From contig NZ_JBLKRT010000006.1 in assembly GCF_047607445.1 (NCBI RefSeq), forward strand, positions 65,363-129,362: a stretch of DNA of 64,000 nucleotides. The letters run 5' to 3'. Below the pieces are notes generated by a model. The model saw nothing but the letters and a program-made list of their open reading frames with translations, was not told where the DNA came from and made no database searches. The translations under genes were made by a program, and so were the position numbers. The DNA comes from Crystallibacter sulfonylureivorans_A. GTDB taxonomy: Bacteria > Actinomycetota > Actinomycetes > Actinomycetales > Micrococcaceae. Positions 26,791 through 34,906 of this stretch are shown in pieces. Numbering within the stretch: the stretch's first letter is position 1; each line of letters begins with the position of its first letter.

Positions 26791-27060
26791 ATGGGTTTTC
26801 TAGCATTCCTCTTGCTTGGACTGATTGCCGGCGCCATCGCCAAACTGATCCTTCCGGGACGGCAGGGCGGCGGCTGGATCGCCACCCTGATCGTGGGCGT
26901 CATCGGCGCCCTGCTGGGCGGATGGATCGGCGGCATGGTAGCGAGTGTCGATATGAATGATTTCTTCAGCCTCGCATCATGGATCTGGGCGATTATTGGA
27001 GCCCTGATCGTGCTGGTGATCTGGGGCTTCATCACGAACAGGAGGAGCAGCACCGTCTGA
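26791..27060 (+). CDS. GlsB/YeaQ/YmgE-family small membrane protein
   Basis: 89 aa from the ATG at 26791; the earlier ATG at 26782 directly abuts the AAAGGAG Shine-Dalgarno, which is correctly spaced for 26791. Three hydrophobic segments (FLAFLLLGLIAGAIAKLI, WIATLIVGVIGALLGGWIGGM, WIWAIIGALIVLVIWGFI) with Gly-rich packing are typical of this 'transglycosylase-associated' family, often induced by envelope or osmotic stress. Precise function unknown. Followed by a strong terminator. Confidence 0.88.
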   Translation: MGFLAFLLLGLIAGAIAKLILPGRQGGGWIATLIVGVIGALLGGWIGGMVASVDMNDFFSLASWIWAIIGALIVLVIWGFITNRRSSTV

Positions 27061-27094
27061 CTGTGACCGCTTGAGCTGCTCCTTAGCGGTATCT

Positions 27095-27127
27095 GGCCCG
27101 CCGTCCCGTCCGGGGCGGCGGGCCTTT
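27095..27127 (+). terminator. Rho-independent-type terminator
   Basis: Arms GGCCCGCC (27095-27102) and GGCGGGCC (27117-27124) with a 14-nt loop, followed by TTT, 35 nt after the GlsB-like stop. Confidence 0.75.
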
Positions 27128-27319
27128 GTTGTGCCCCGCTCGTGCCAGCGTTGCTGCCTTGCCCTGACGCCGCGTGCACGCCCGCAGGTTTTCCCAAGGG
27201 TGCCCGTGACAACCTCCACACCAGTGGCCCTGCCGGTCTGCGCACCATTCCGGCAGCAACGGCCATTGCTTTGCGGGTTCGGCGCCCAAGAGCCGGACCC
27301 CCTGAGATGGGGAGAAAAA

Positions 27320-30300
27320 ATGGGCAACTCACCGCGGCACCGGTCACCGGGCCGCCGAACAAGTCTCAGTCTGGCAGCGCTGGCCACTGGCAGCGCCGTC
27401 ATTCTGTCCGGGGTGATGCTACCCGGCGGAGTAGCGGCGGCGGCACCGCCGCCGGGCCAGGACTTCAATGTTTCGCAGGGCGATCTGGAATTCATCATCA
27501 AGCAGATCGACATTTCCGAGGCGCATGCCGAGGACACGCTGACCAACCCGGACTCGTCACCGCTGTGTAAGTCGACATCGACCTTCGATGTCTCCGAGCA
27601 GACGCATTACGACCTCGACGGCGACCCCTGCGTGGGATCCCCGTTGCTGCCGTTTGGCCTGCGCACGGTCGACGGACGGTGGAACAACCTGATGCCCGGC
27701 CAGGACGGCTACGGCACGGCGGGCACCACCTTCCCCCGGTTGTTGGAGGCTGACTACAAGCAGGCAGAAGCCACTCCGCCTTTTGCCCCGGGCAACAATT
27801 CGCCCACCCCCGGCCCAATGACCAGCTACGAGCAGACCGACGGCTTTGTCTACGACTCGCAACCGCGCACCATCAGCAACCTCATCGTCGACCAAACGAC
27901 ATCCAACCCGGCGGCCGTCAGTGCCGCTGAGCGGATCGAGGGCGCTTCCGTCGAAGGTACCGGCGAAGCACGCCGGACCGCCGGCCTGGACCGTTACGAC
28001 ACGGCCGCCCAGATCAGCAAGGCGAACTTCGCGCCGAATGTGCCCGTGGTCTACCTTGCCACCGGGGAAAACTTCCCCGACGCGCTGGCGGCCGGACCGG
28101 CTGCGAGCGCCGGCAACGGGCCACTTCTGCTGGTGACTGGAGGTGGAATTCCGCAGGCCACGGCAGATGAGCTGGCTCGTCTACAGCCCGAACGCATCGT
28201 TGTGGTGGGTGGCGACGGGATTGTCAGCAATGGCGTCCTCGACCAACTGACGTCTTCGCATCCGGAGGCAACCGTTGAGCGGATTTCCGGAGCCACGCGC
28301 TTTGAGACTGCGGCACAGCTCAGCGCGGACGCTTTCCCGGACGGAGCTAACAAGGTCTACATCGCTTTCGGCCACAACTTCCCGGATGCGCTCGCCGCCG
28401 CGGCTCCGGCCGCTCGTGACGGGCACCCGATCCTGTTGGTCAATACGGAAGACATCCCGGCCCCGACCGCTGCAGAACTGACCCGGCTGTCACCAAGCGA
28501 GATTGTGGTGCTGGGCGGCGCGGCGACCATCAGCAGCCAGGTCGAGACCGACTTGGCCGCCTACGCCAATGGCGGGACAGTTACCCGTTTGGGCGGTGAG
28601 ACCCGATACGAGACCGCGGCAATGATTTCCGCCGCTAACTACGACGAGTCAACCTCTGAGGTCTGGCTGGCGACCGGCGAGAACTTCCCGGACGCGCTGG
28701 CTGCCATCCCGGCTGCCGCGCTGAAGAAGGCTCCCATCCTGTTGGTCCCCTCCGGGGGTGCCATTCCTGCCAGCGTTGCCGCCGAGATCGCTCGGCTGAG
28801 CCCGCAGCGCATCAACGTCCTGGGCGGAACCGCAACGGTCAGCGACGCCATCCAGCAGGAGGCTCAGGCGTTGACCACCGGAACGAACGTGTTCATCCCG
28901 GACATCGCCACCGACGAAGGCCTGTCCGCCTCCGCGACGTCGCTGTTCGTGATCTTCGGCCAGTTCTTCGACCACGGCCTGGACCTGGTGGAAAAGGGCG
29001 GCAACGGCACGATCGTCGTCCCGCTGAAGGAAGATGATCCGCTGTATGTTGAGGGATCGCGCACCAACTTCCTCACGCTGAGCCGGGCCACCATCGCCGA
29101 CGGCGAAGGCCGCGAGCACACCAACCGCACCACCCCGTTCGTGGACCAGAACCAGACCTACGGCTCGCATGCCGCGCACAACGCGTTCATGCGGCAGTAC
29201 GAGGTCGGCCCCGACGGAAGTCCGCAGCCCACCGGCCGCATCCTCAACGGTGTGAACGGCGGACTGCCGACGTGGAACGACGTCAAGAATCAGGCGCGGG
29301 ACGTCCTCGGCTTCGAGATGGACGACTTTGACGCCCTGGACGTGCCACTGCTGGCAACCGACCCGTACGGGCACCTGATCCTGGGCGCCAACGGCCAGGC
29401 CCAGATCGCCGACGAGGGCGGCTTCATCGAAGGCAACCGCGACAACCCGGTAGCCACCGACGGGGAGACGGCGAACGTGTCCTTCCTAGACGACATCGCC
29501 CATGGTGCGACACCCGCACCGGATAAGCCAAACCCGGATGGCGGTCCCAACATCCCGGGCTACGACAATGTGGCCCTCGGCGAGCACTTCATCACCGGCG
29601 ACGGCCGCGGCAACGAGAACATCGGTCTGACGTCGGTCCACCATGTGTTCCACGCCGAGCACAACCGGATGATGGAACAGATCCATGATGAGCTGCAGAC
29701 CATGCCTGAGGAGTTGCAGGCCCGCTACGAGGCCGACGGCTTCTGGGACTACGGCGAGCGGCTCTTCCAGGCGGCCCGGTTCATGACCGAAATGCAGTAC
29801 CAGCACTTGGTGTTCGAAGAGTTCGCGCGGCGGATCGCCCCGTCGATTGACGCGGTAGTCCTGAATGAGAACTCCTATCAGCCGCAGGTTAACTCGGCCA
29901 TCAACGCCGAGTTCGCGCATGTGGTCTACCGGTTCGGGCACTCGATGCTGCGCGAGACGCTGCCGCGCGAGGTCAACGGAGAGATGGTCGACATTCCGCT
30001 GTTCGACGCGTTCCTGAATCCGAAGGCCTACGGGACTGCGCCGGACGGCTCGGCGCTCAGCGGAGAAGAAGCGGCAGGATCCGTCTTGAAGGGCCTGGCC
30101 AACCAGACCGCCAACGGCATCGATGAGTTCGTCACCGATACGCTGCGGAACCAGTTGCTGGGCTTGCCGCTGGATCTGCCGGCCATCAACATGATGCGCG
30201 CCCGTGACACCGGCACTCCCGGGTTGCAGGCAGCCCGGGCGACGTTCTTCGAGCAGTCCGGCGATCCCACCCTGCAGCCGTACGAAAGCTGGGAGGACTT

Positions 30301-32788
30301 CCGGCTCTCGATGAAGAACCCGGAGTCCATCTCCAACTTCATCGCGGCTTACGGCATCCACCCGTCGGTGCAGGAGGCAACCACGCTGAAAACCAAGCGC
30401 GCCGCCGGCGAGGCTCTGGCAGCGGATGCGGACTTCATGAACGCCCCCGCTGCAGAGACCGGTCTCGACGACGTCGATTTCTGGATGGGTGGCCTGGCGG
30501 AGAAGCCCTACATCTTCGGCGGCATGCTCGGGGCCACGTTCAACTACGTGTTCGAGAAGCAGCTCGAAGATTTGCAGAACGGCGACCGGTTCTACTACCT
30601 GACCCGCAACCTGGGCAACACGCTGTTCCACTCGTTGGAGGCCAACTCGCTCAGCCAGCTCGTCATCCGCAACACCACCGCGGACCGTGTGCCGCACGAC
30701 GTGTTCGCGGCACCGCAGCTGACCTTCGACCTGGACAGCCCGCAGGCGGACCTGAATGCTGCCGGGTTGACCGGCAGCCAGGCCAACGGCTGGCGCTTCA
30801 CCGGAGCGGAGCACGTAACCATCCAGGACAACGACCAGCCCTCCACCATCCGCGGAGGCTTGGGCGATGATTCCATCTGGGGCAAGGGCGGCAACGACCG
30901 GCTGGAAGGCGACGATGGCATCGACGCGCTCATGGGCGGCGATGGCAACGACATCGTCACCGACTTGTTCGGCGACGGCGACCGGCTCCAGGGTGAAGCG
31001 GGCAACGACGCGCTCAATCCCGGACCTGGCATTGCCGACCTGACCTTCGGTGGCTCGGGTAAGGACTTCATGCTGGGTGGCCATGACGGGGTGACCGCCC
31101 ACGGCGGCCTCGGCGACGACTTCATGTTGGGCTCGACCGGGCGGGACACGATGTACGGCGACGAGGGCAACGACTGGCTGGAAGGCGGTGGAAACGCGGA
31201 CCTTCTCCAGGGCGATATGGGCAACACGTTGTTCAATGACCCCAACCTGTACCACGGCGGTCACGACGTGATCATCAGCAACGGCGGAAACACCGATTTC
31301 GATGCCGAAGGCGGCGACGACGTCATGATCGCCGGTCCGGGCACCGAACGGTTCTCCGGTGTCCTCGGGTTCGACTGGGTGAGCTACAAGAACCAGCCGA
31401 ACATGGTCAACGCCGACATGGGCTTCATCGTCGGCATGCCGCAGGACCTCACGGGTATCCGTGACCGGTACCTGCAAACCGAGGCACTGTCCGGCGGCAA
31501 CGGCAACGATATCCTGCGCGGCTCCCAAGGCGGCATCGACCTGACCTTCGGTGACGAGCAAATCGGCTACGGCCACGATCTGACCCAGGAGCACCTGGAC
31601 CGGATTGCCGGCCTGCGCGACCTGCTCGGCGGCGGGACCGTTCCGGAGTATGCCCGCCCGTTCCTGAAGGATGATCCGGTCAGCTACGACGGCGATGTGA
31701 ACAACAACATCATCATCGGTGGTTTGGGCAGCGACCTGATCGAACCGCGGCAAGGGCGCAACTTCGTCGACGGCGATGCCTGGCTGAACGTCCGGGTGGA
31801 GCACCGCCCGGCAGGCGGCCCGGTGGAATCCGCCAACTCGATGAGCGCCTTCACCACCAGGGTGTTCCGGGGCCAGATCAACCCGGGCGACCTGCACATC
31901 GTCCGCGAGATCAAGCAACTGGAGAACCAGTCGGGCGTCATTGACACCGCGGTGTTCGAGGGCATCCGTGAGGACTACACCATCACGGAACTCGAGCCCG
32001 GCGTCTTCGAGGTTTCCAACACCTTGGAAGCTCCGGAGATGGCCAACGTGGTCCGGAACATCGAGCGGCTGAAGTTCAACGACTCAGTTGTCTGCCTGCC
32101 GCTGGGTACCACCGGAAACTGCGGTCAAGCCGAGGGCGAAGTTGTCCTCAACTACACGGATCCGATCACCGAGGACGGCACGCTCACCACCGACGCCTCC
32201 GGAGTCACCGACTCTGACGGCATCGATTCGAAGCTGACCTACTCGCTGCAGATCCTGACCGAGGCCGGCACGGATCCCTTCACCAACATGTGGGTCACCA
32301 CCCAGGCGAACGAAACGGGCAAATTCACCCTTGGCGATGCCGAGGTCGGTTTCCCGGTCCGTGTCCTGGTGACCTACGTGGACGGCGCTGGAATCCACGA
32401 GCAGATTGCCTCCGACGCAACGGCGGAGGTGGCGAACGTCAATGATGCACCCACGGGGCTGACGATCGCACCGGCCAATCCGAGTGTCGGCGACATTCTG
32501 CGGATCAGCCAGCAACTGGAGGACGCCGACGGCGCCGAAAGCGTTCTGGAAGAGCCGGGTGGCGTTTACACCTGGCAGCAGAGCGCCGACGGCACCACCT
32601 GGGCCGACATCCCCGGTGCAACCGGAAACGGTGCTACCGCCACCACGTTCATCGTGACCACGGCGCAGCAGGACCACCAGATCCGGCTCACCATCAGCTA
32701 CACCGATGACCGCGGACAGGCCGAGACGGCCCGCTCCAACGCCACCGGTATAGTGCCCAGCCCGGCAAACCCGCCGGCTGCTGAATAG
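27320..32788 (+). CDS. Secreted animal-type heme peroxidase with three CWB2 repeats and Ca-binding repeats
   Basis: 1822 aa from the ATG at 27320 (GGGGAGAAAAA upstream); the longer open frame to 27071 overlaps a terminator and is rejected. Signal peptide about residues 1-38 (SLAALATGSAVILSG..AAAAP). The animal heme peroxidase domain starts near residue 45 (DLEFIIKQIDISEAHAED), is interrupted at about 218-518 by three cell-wall-binding type 2 repeats (each with RxxTAAxIS, FPDALAA and RIVVVGG-like blocks), and resumes with FGQFFDHGLDL (distal His552), a RARDTG motif and EFAHVVYRFGHSML (proximal His874). Gly/Asp-rich hemolysin-type calcium repeats (GGNDRLEGDDG) follow at about 1175-1500, then two Ig/cadherin-like modules (NDAPTGLTIAPANPSVGD). 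No sortase motif. Likely a wall-associated oxidase; substrate unknown. Confidence 0.92.
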   Translation: MGNSPRHRSPGRRTSLSLAALATGSAVILSGVMLPGGVAAAAPPPGQDFNVSQGDLEFIIKQIDISEAHAEDTLTNPDSSPLCKSTSTFDVSEQTHYDLDGDPCVGSPLLPFGLRTVDGRWNNLMPGQDGYGTAGTTFPRLLEADYKQAEATPPFAPGNNSPTPGPMTSYEQTDGFVYDSQPRTISNLIVDQTTSNPAAVSAAERIEGASVEGTGEARRTAGLDRYDTAAQISKANFAPNVPVVYLATGENFPDALAAGPAASAGNGPLLLVTGGGIPQATADELARLQPERIVVVGGDGIVSNGVLDQLTSSHPEATVERISGATRFETAAQLSADAFPDGANKVYIAFGHNFPDALAAAAPAARDGHPILLVNTEDIPAPTAAELTRLSPSEIVVLGGAATISSQVETDLAAYANGGTVTRLGGETRYETAAMISAANYDESTSEVWLATGENFPDALAAIPAAALKKAPILLVPSGGAIPASVAAEIARLSPQRINVLGGTATVSDAIQQEAQALTTGTNVFIPDIATDEGLSASATSLFVIFGQFFDHGLDLVEKGGNGTIVVPLKEDDPLYVEGSRTNFLTLSRATIADGEGREHTNRTTPFVDQNQTYGSHAAHNAFMRQYEVGPDGSPQPTGRILNGVNGGLPTWNDVKNQARDVLGFEMDDFDALDVPLLATDPYGHLILGANGQAQIADEGGFIEGNRDNPVATDGETANVSFLDDIAHGATPAPDKPNPDGGPNIPGYDNVALGEHFITGDGRGNENIGLTSVHHVFHAEHNRMMEQIHDELQTMPEELQARYEADGFWDYGERLFQAARFMTEMQYQHLVFEEFARRIAPSIDAVVLNENSYQPQVNSAINAEFAHVVYRFGHSMLRETLPREVNGEMVDIPLFDAFLNPKAYGTAPDGSALSGEEAAGSVLKGLANQTANGIDEFVTDTLRNQLLGLPLDLPAINMMRARDTGTPGLQAARATFFEQSGDPTLQPYESWEDFRLSMKNPESISNFIAAYGIHPSVQEATTLKTKRAAGEALAADADFMNAPAAETGLDDVDFWMGGLAEKPYIFGGMLGATFNYVFEKQLEDLQNGDRFYYLTRNLGNTLFHSLEANSLSQLVIRNTTADRVPHDVFAAPQLTFDLDSPQADLNAAGLTGSQANGWRFTGAEHVTIQDNDQPSTIRGGLGDDSIWGKGGNDRLEGDDGIDALMGGDGNDIVTDLFGDGDRLQGEAGNDALNPGPGIADLTFGGSGKDFMLGGHDGVTAHGGLGDDFMLGSTGRDTMYGDEGNDWLEGGGNADLLQGDMGNTLFNDPNLYHGGHDVIISNGGNTDFDAEGGDDVMIAGPGTERFSGVLGFDWVSYKNQPNMVNADMGFIVGMPQDLTGIRDRYLQTEALSGGNGNDILRGSQGGIDLTFGDEQIGYGHDLTQEHLDRIAGLRDLLGGGTVPEYARPFLKDDPVSYDGDVNNNIIIGGLGSDLIEPRQGRNFVDGDAWLNVRVEHRPAGGPVESANSMSAFTTRVFRGQINPGDLHIVREIKQLENQSGVIDTAVFEGIREDYTITELEPGVFEVSNTLEAPEMANVVRNIERLKFNDSVVCLPLGTTGNCGQAEGEVVLNYTDPITEDGTLTTDASGVTDSDGIDSKLTYSLQILTEAGTDPFTNMWVTTQANETGKFTLGDAEVGFPVRVLVTYVDGAGIHEQIASDATAEVANVNDAPTGLTIAPANPSVGDILRISQQLEDADGAESVLEEPGGVYTWQQSADGTTWADIPGATGNGATATTFIVTTAQQDHQIRLTISYTDDRGQAETARSNATGIVPSPANPPAAE

Positions 32789-32813
32789 GGGGACTTGAGC
32801 CAGTAAACACAAA

Positions 32814-32846
32814 GGAGGACCCGCGGCCACCGGCCGCGGGTCCTCC
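32814..32846. terminator. Bidirectional terminator hairpin
   Basis: A perfect 15-bp stem (GGAGGACCCGCGGCC at 32814-32828, its complement at 32832-32846) with loop ACC, between the convergent peroxidase and MFS genes. It can serve both strands. Confidence 0.8.
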
Positions 32847-32865
32847 CGTGTGTCCAACGGACCAA

Positions 32866-34269
32866 TCAGCTTGACTGGTTCTCGTAGTCCATGTCCTTGG
32901 TTTCCTTGCTGAGCAGCAGCGCGATCAAGGTCAGCACGGCGGCTGCGCTGAGGTAGAGGCCAACCAGCAAGGTACTTCCGTCTGCGGCCTGCCACAGCGC
33001 CACCGCGATGAACGGAGCCACCGAGGCGCCGAGGATCGACGAGAAGTTGTAGGCCACGGCGGAGCCGGTGTAGCGCACGTTGGTCGGGAACAGCTCCGGC
33101 AGAATCGCTCCCATCGGTCCGAAGGTCAGGCCCATCAGGGTGAACCCGATGATCAGGTGAGCCATGGTGCCGGCGAAGCCGCCGCCGAACAGCGGCACCC
33201 AGAGGAAACCAAAGGCCACAATGCCCAGTGACACCCAGATCAAGGTCTTCCTCCGGCCGAACTTCTCGGCGAGCGGACCAGCCACCAGCGTGAAGATTCC
33301 GAAGAACACGACGCCGATGATCAGCATCAGCAGGAAGTCGTTGCGGGCATAGCCCAGGCCGGCGGCGAAGGTGTCCGGGTCGAAGGGCTTTCCAGCCGCT
33401 TCGGCCGCCGCGGCAGCGTCCGCCGCGTTGGTGGCGGCGGTGCCGTAGGAGAGCGTGAAGGTGGTCATCAGGTAGAACAGCACATAGGTCGCCAGCATGA
33501 TGAACGTACCCAGGATCAGCTGGCGCCAGCTGGTCTTGAACACGCGGCCCAGCGGCAGCTTGGTCACTTCGCCCTTGTCCACTACCTTCTGGAAGGCCGG
33601 GGTTTCCACCAGTTTCAGCCGGACCCACAGACCGATGATCACCATCACGGCGCTGGCCAGGAACGGAATGCGCCAACCCCAGGCCATGAACTGGTCATTG
33701 CTCAGGTTGATGCTCAGCAGCAGGAACAGCGAGTTGGCGATGATGAACCCGATCGGTGCTCCCAGCTGCGGGAACGTGCCGTAGATGGCCCGCTTGTTGG
33801 CCGGCGCGTTCTCGGTCGCCAGCAGTGCGGCACCGCTCCATTCGCCGCCGAGGGCCAGGCCCTGGGCAAAGCGCATCACGACCAGCAGGGCCGGCGCCCA
33901 GAAGGACCAGCCGTCCACCTGGGCGGTGGGCAGGCAGCCGATCAGGAACGTGGCGATGCCCATGGTGAGCAGGGATGCCACCAGGGTGCCCTTGCGGCCG
34001 TACTTGTCGCCGAAGTGCCCGAAAACAATCGACCCCAGCGGGCGCGCGATGAACGCCACGCCAAAGACCGCGAACGAGCTCAGCAGTGCGACGGCGCCGC
34101 TGGCATTCGGGAAGAACAGCGCCGGGAAAACGAGCACGGCTGCGGTGGCATAGACGTAGAAGTCGTAGAACTCGATGGACGTGCCGACGAGGCTGGCGAC
34201 GATGACGCGGCCACGGGAGTTCACCGGCGCGGCCGGCGCCCCTTGGGTGACTGGTGCTGGTGTGGACAT
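32866..34269 (-). CDS. MFS transporter, metabolite:H+ symporter (MHS) family
   Basis: 467 aa with 12 predicted membrane helices. It has the MHS start RVIVASLVGTSIEFYDFYVYATAA, the loop 2-3 motif GHFGDKYGRKGTLV, RFAQGLALGGEWSGAALLATENAP, and the second-half repeat GPLAEKFGRRKTLIW. MHS transporters (ProP, ShiA, citrate and dicarboxylate permeases) import organic acids, betaines or related solutes with protons; the substrate cannot be read from sequence. An inverted repeat (34321-34335) lies about 55 nt upstream of the start. Confidence 0.92.
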   Translation of the reverse strand: MSTPAPVTQGAPAAPVNSRGRVIVASLVGTSIEFYDFYVYATAAVLVFPALFFPNASGAVALLSSFAVFGVAFIARPLGSIVFGHFGDKYGRKGTLVASLLTMGIATFLIGCLPTAQVDGWSFWAPALLVVMRFAQGLALGGEWSGAALLATENAPANKRAIYGTFPQLGAPIGFIIANSLFLLLSINLSNDQFMAWGWRIPFLASAVMVIIGLWVRLKLVETPAFQKVVDKGEVTKLPLGRVFKTSWRQLILGTFIMLATYVLFYLMTTFTLSYGTAATNAADAAAAAEAAGKPFDPDTFAAGLGYARNDFLLMLIIGVVFFGIFTLVAGPLAEKFGRRKTLIWVSLGIVAFGFLWVPLFGGGFAGTMAHLIIGFTLMGLTFGPMGAILPELFPTNVRYTGSAVAYNFSSILGASVAPFIAVALWQAADGSTLLVGLYLSAAAVLTLIALLLSKETKDMDYENQSS

Positions 34270-34320
34270 TGAATAACGGCTTTCGCTCGGATGAATATCG
34301 GACAGATTCTATGCTGAACA

Positions 34321-34335
34321 GTCCGCACTTCGGAC
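34321..34335. promoter_or_regulatory. Inverted repeat upstream of the MFS gene
   Basis: Arms GTCCG (34321-34325) and CGGAC (34331-34335) around CACTT, in a relatively AT-rich segment upstream of the minus-strand MFS gene. A further CGGAC lies at 34309-34313. Candidate operator; no regulator gene is adjacent. Confidence 0.3.
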
Positions 34336-34552
34336 ATCCATTTCATTATGTGGACGGTCGTGGTATGGAGGCGTAGATCACATCCGGACGGCTGTGCCGC
34401 GCCGACTGCACCACTGGAGCAGGTAAGCGGCACTCGCTGTTATCCAGACCACAGCACAGGTGGCACAAAGGTAGTGAACGGCCCGACTTGCAGATGCCCC
34501 GAGGTCCGCGTCCTGCGGCAAAAATGTCCGGACCGGCTGACAGCCTGCCACG

Positions 34553-34876
34553 ATGAACAAAGTCGATGTGATGACTGCCAGCAGCTACGCCAGGACGGAC
34601 GGCGGACGTGTCCCCGGCGCCATGGCGCGCCGTTCACGGACCGTGCGCGCACCTTACTGCCGTGAGCCGTACGTGCAGGTGGAGCTGGACGGCACCACGC
34701 TTCACGCCAAGGCAGTCTCCTGGGACCGGACCAGCGTGCAGCTGAAGTGGATTGACGTGCAGGGGTCGGCCCGGACTGCGTGGGTTCCGGCTGGCAAGGT
34801 CCGGCGCATCCACCGGGACGAATCCAGTTGGCGCGATCCCTACGATGACTACGCCTTCTACTATCCCGGCAGGTAA
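34553..34876 (+). CDS. Hypothetical protein, 107 aa
   Basis: A small soluble protein, basic in its first half, ending in an aromatic- and acid-rich tail (SSWRDPYDDYAFYYPGR). The middle (YVQVELDGTTLHAKAVSWDRTSVQLKWIDVQGSARTAWVPAGKVRRI) reads as a small beta-barrel, in the manner of a KOW or Tudor-like domain, but I do not recognise a family. GC bias fits coding. Starts at 34571 or 34622 are possible. It ends about 30 nt before tex. Confidence 0.55.
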   Translation: MNKVDVMTASSYARTDGGRVPGAMARRSRTVRAPYCREPYVQVELDGTTLHAKAVSWDRTSVQLKWIDVQGSARTAWVPAGKVRRIHRDESSWRDPYDDYAFYYPGR

Positions 34877-34906
34877 AGCAGCCAGCCCATGCGGCACAAT
34901 GGATCG

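Noticed and set aside
27071..27319. N-terminal extension of the peroxidase frame
   Set aside because: It runs through a terminator, and the ATG at 27320 has a proper Shine-Dalgarno and signal peptide.
29486..31918. 810-codon minus-strand open frame
   Set aside because: Antisense to the peroxidase; the length is explained by GC-rich codon bias of the real gene.
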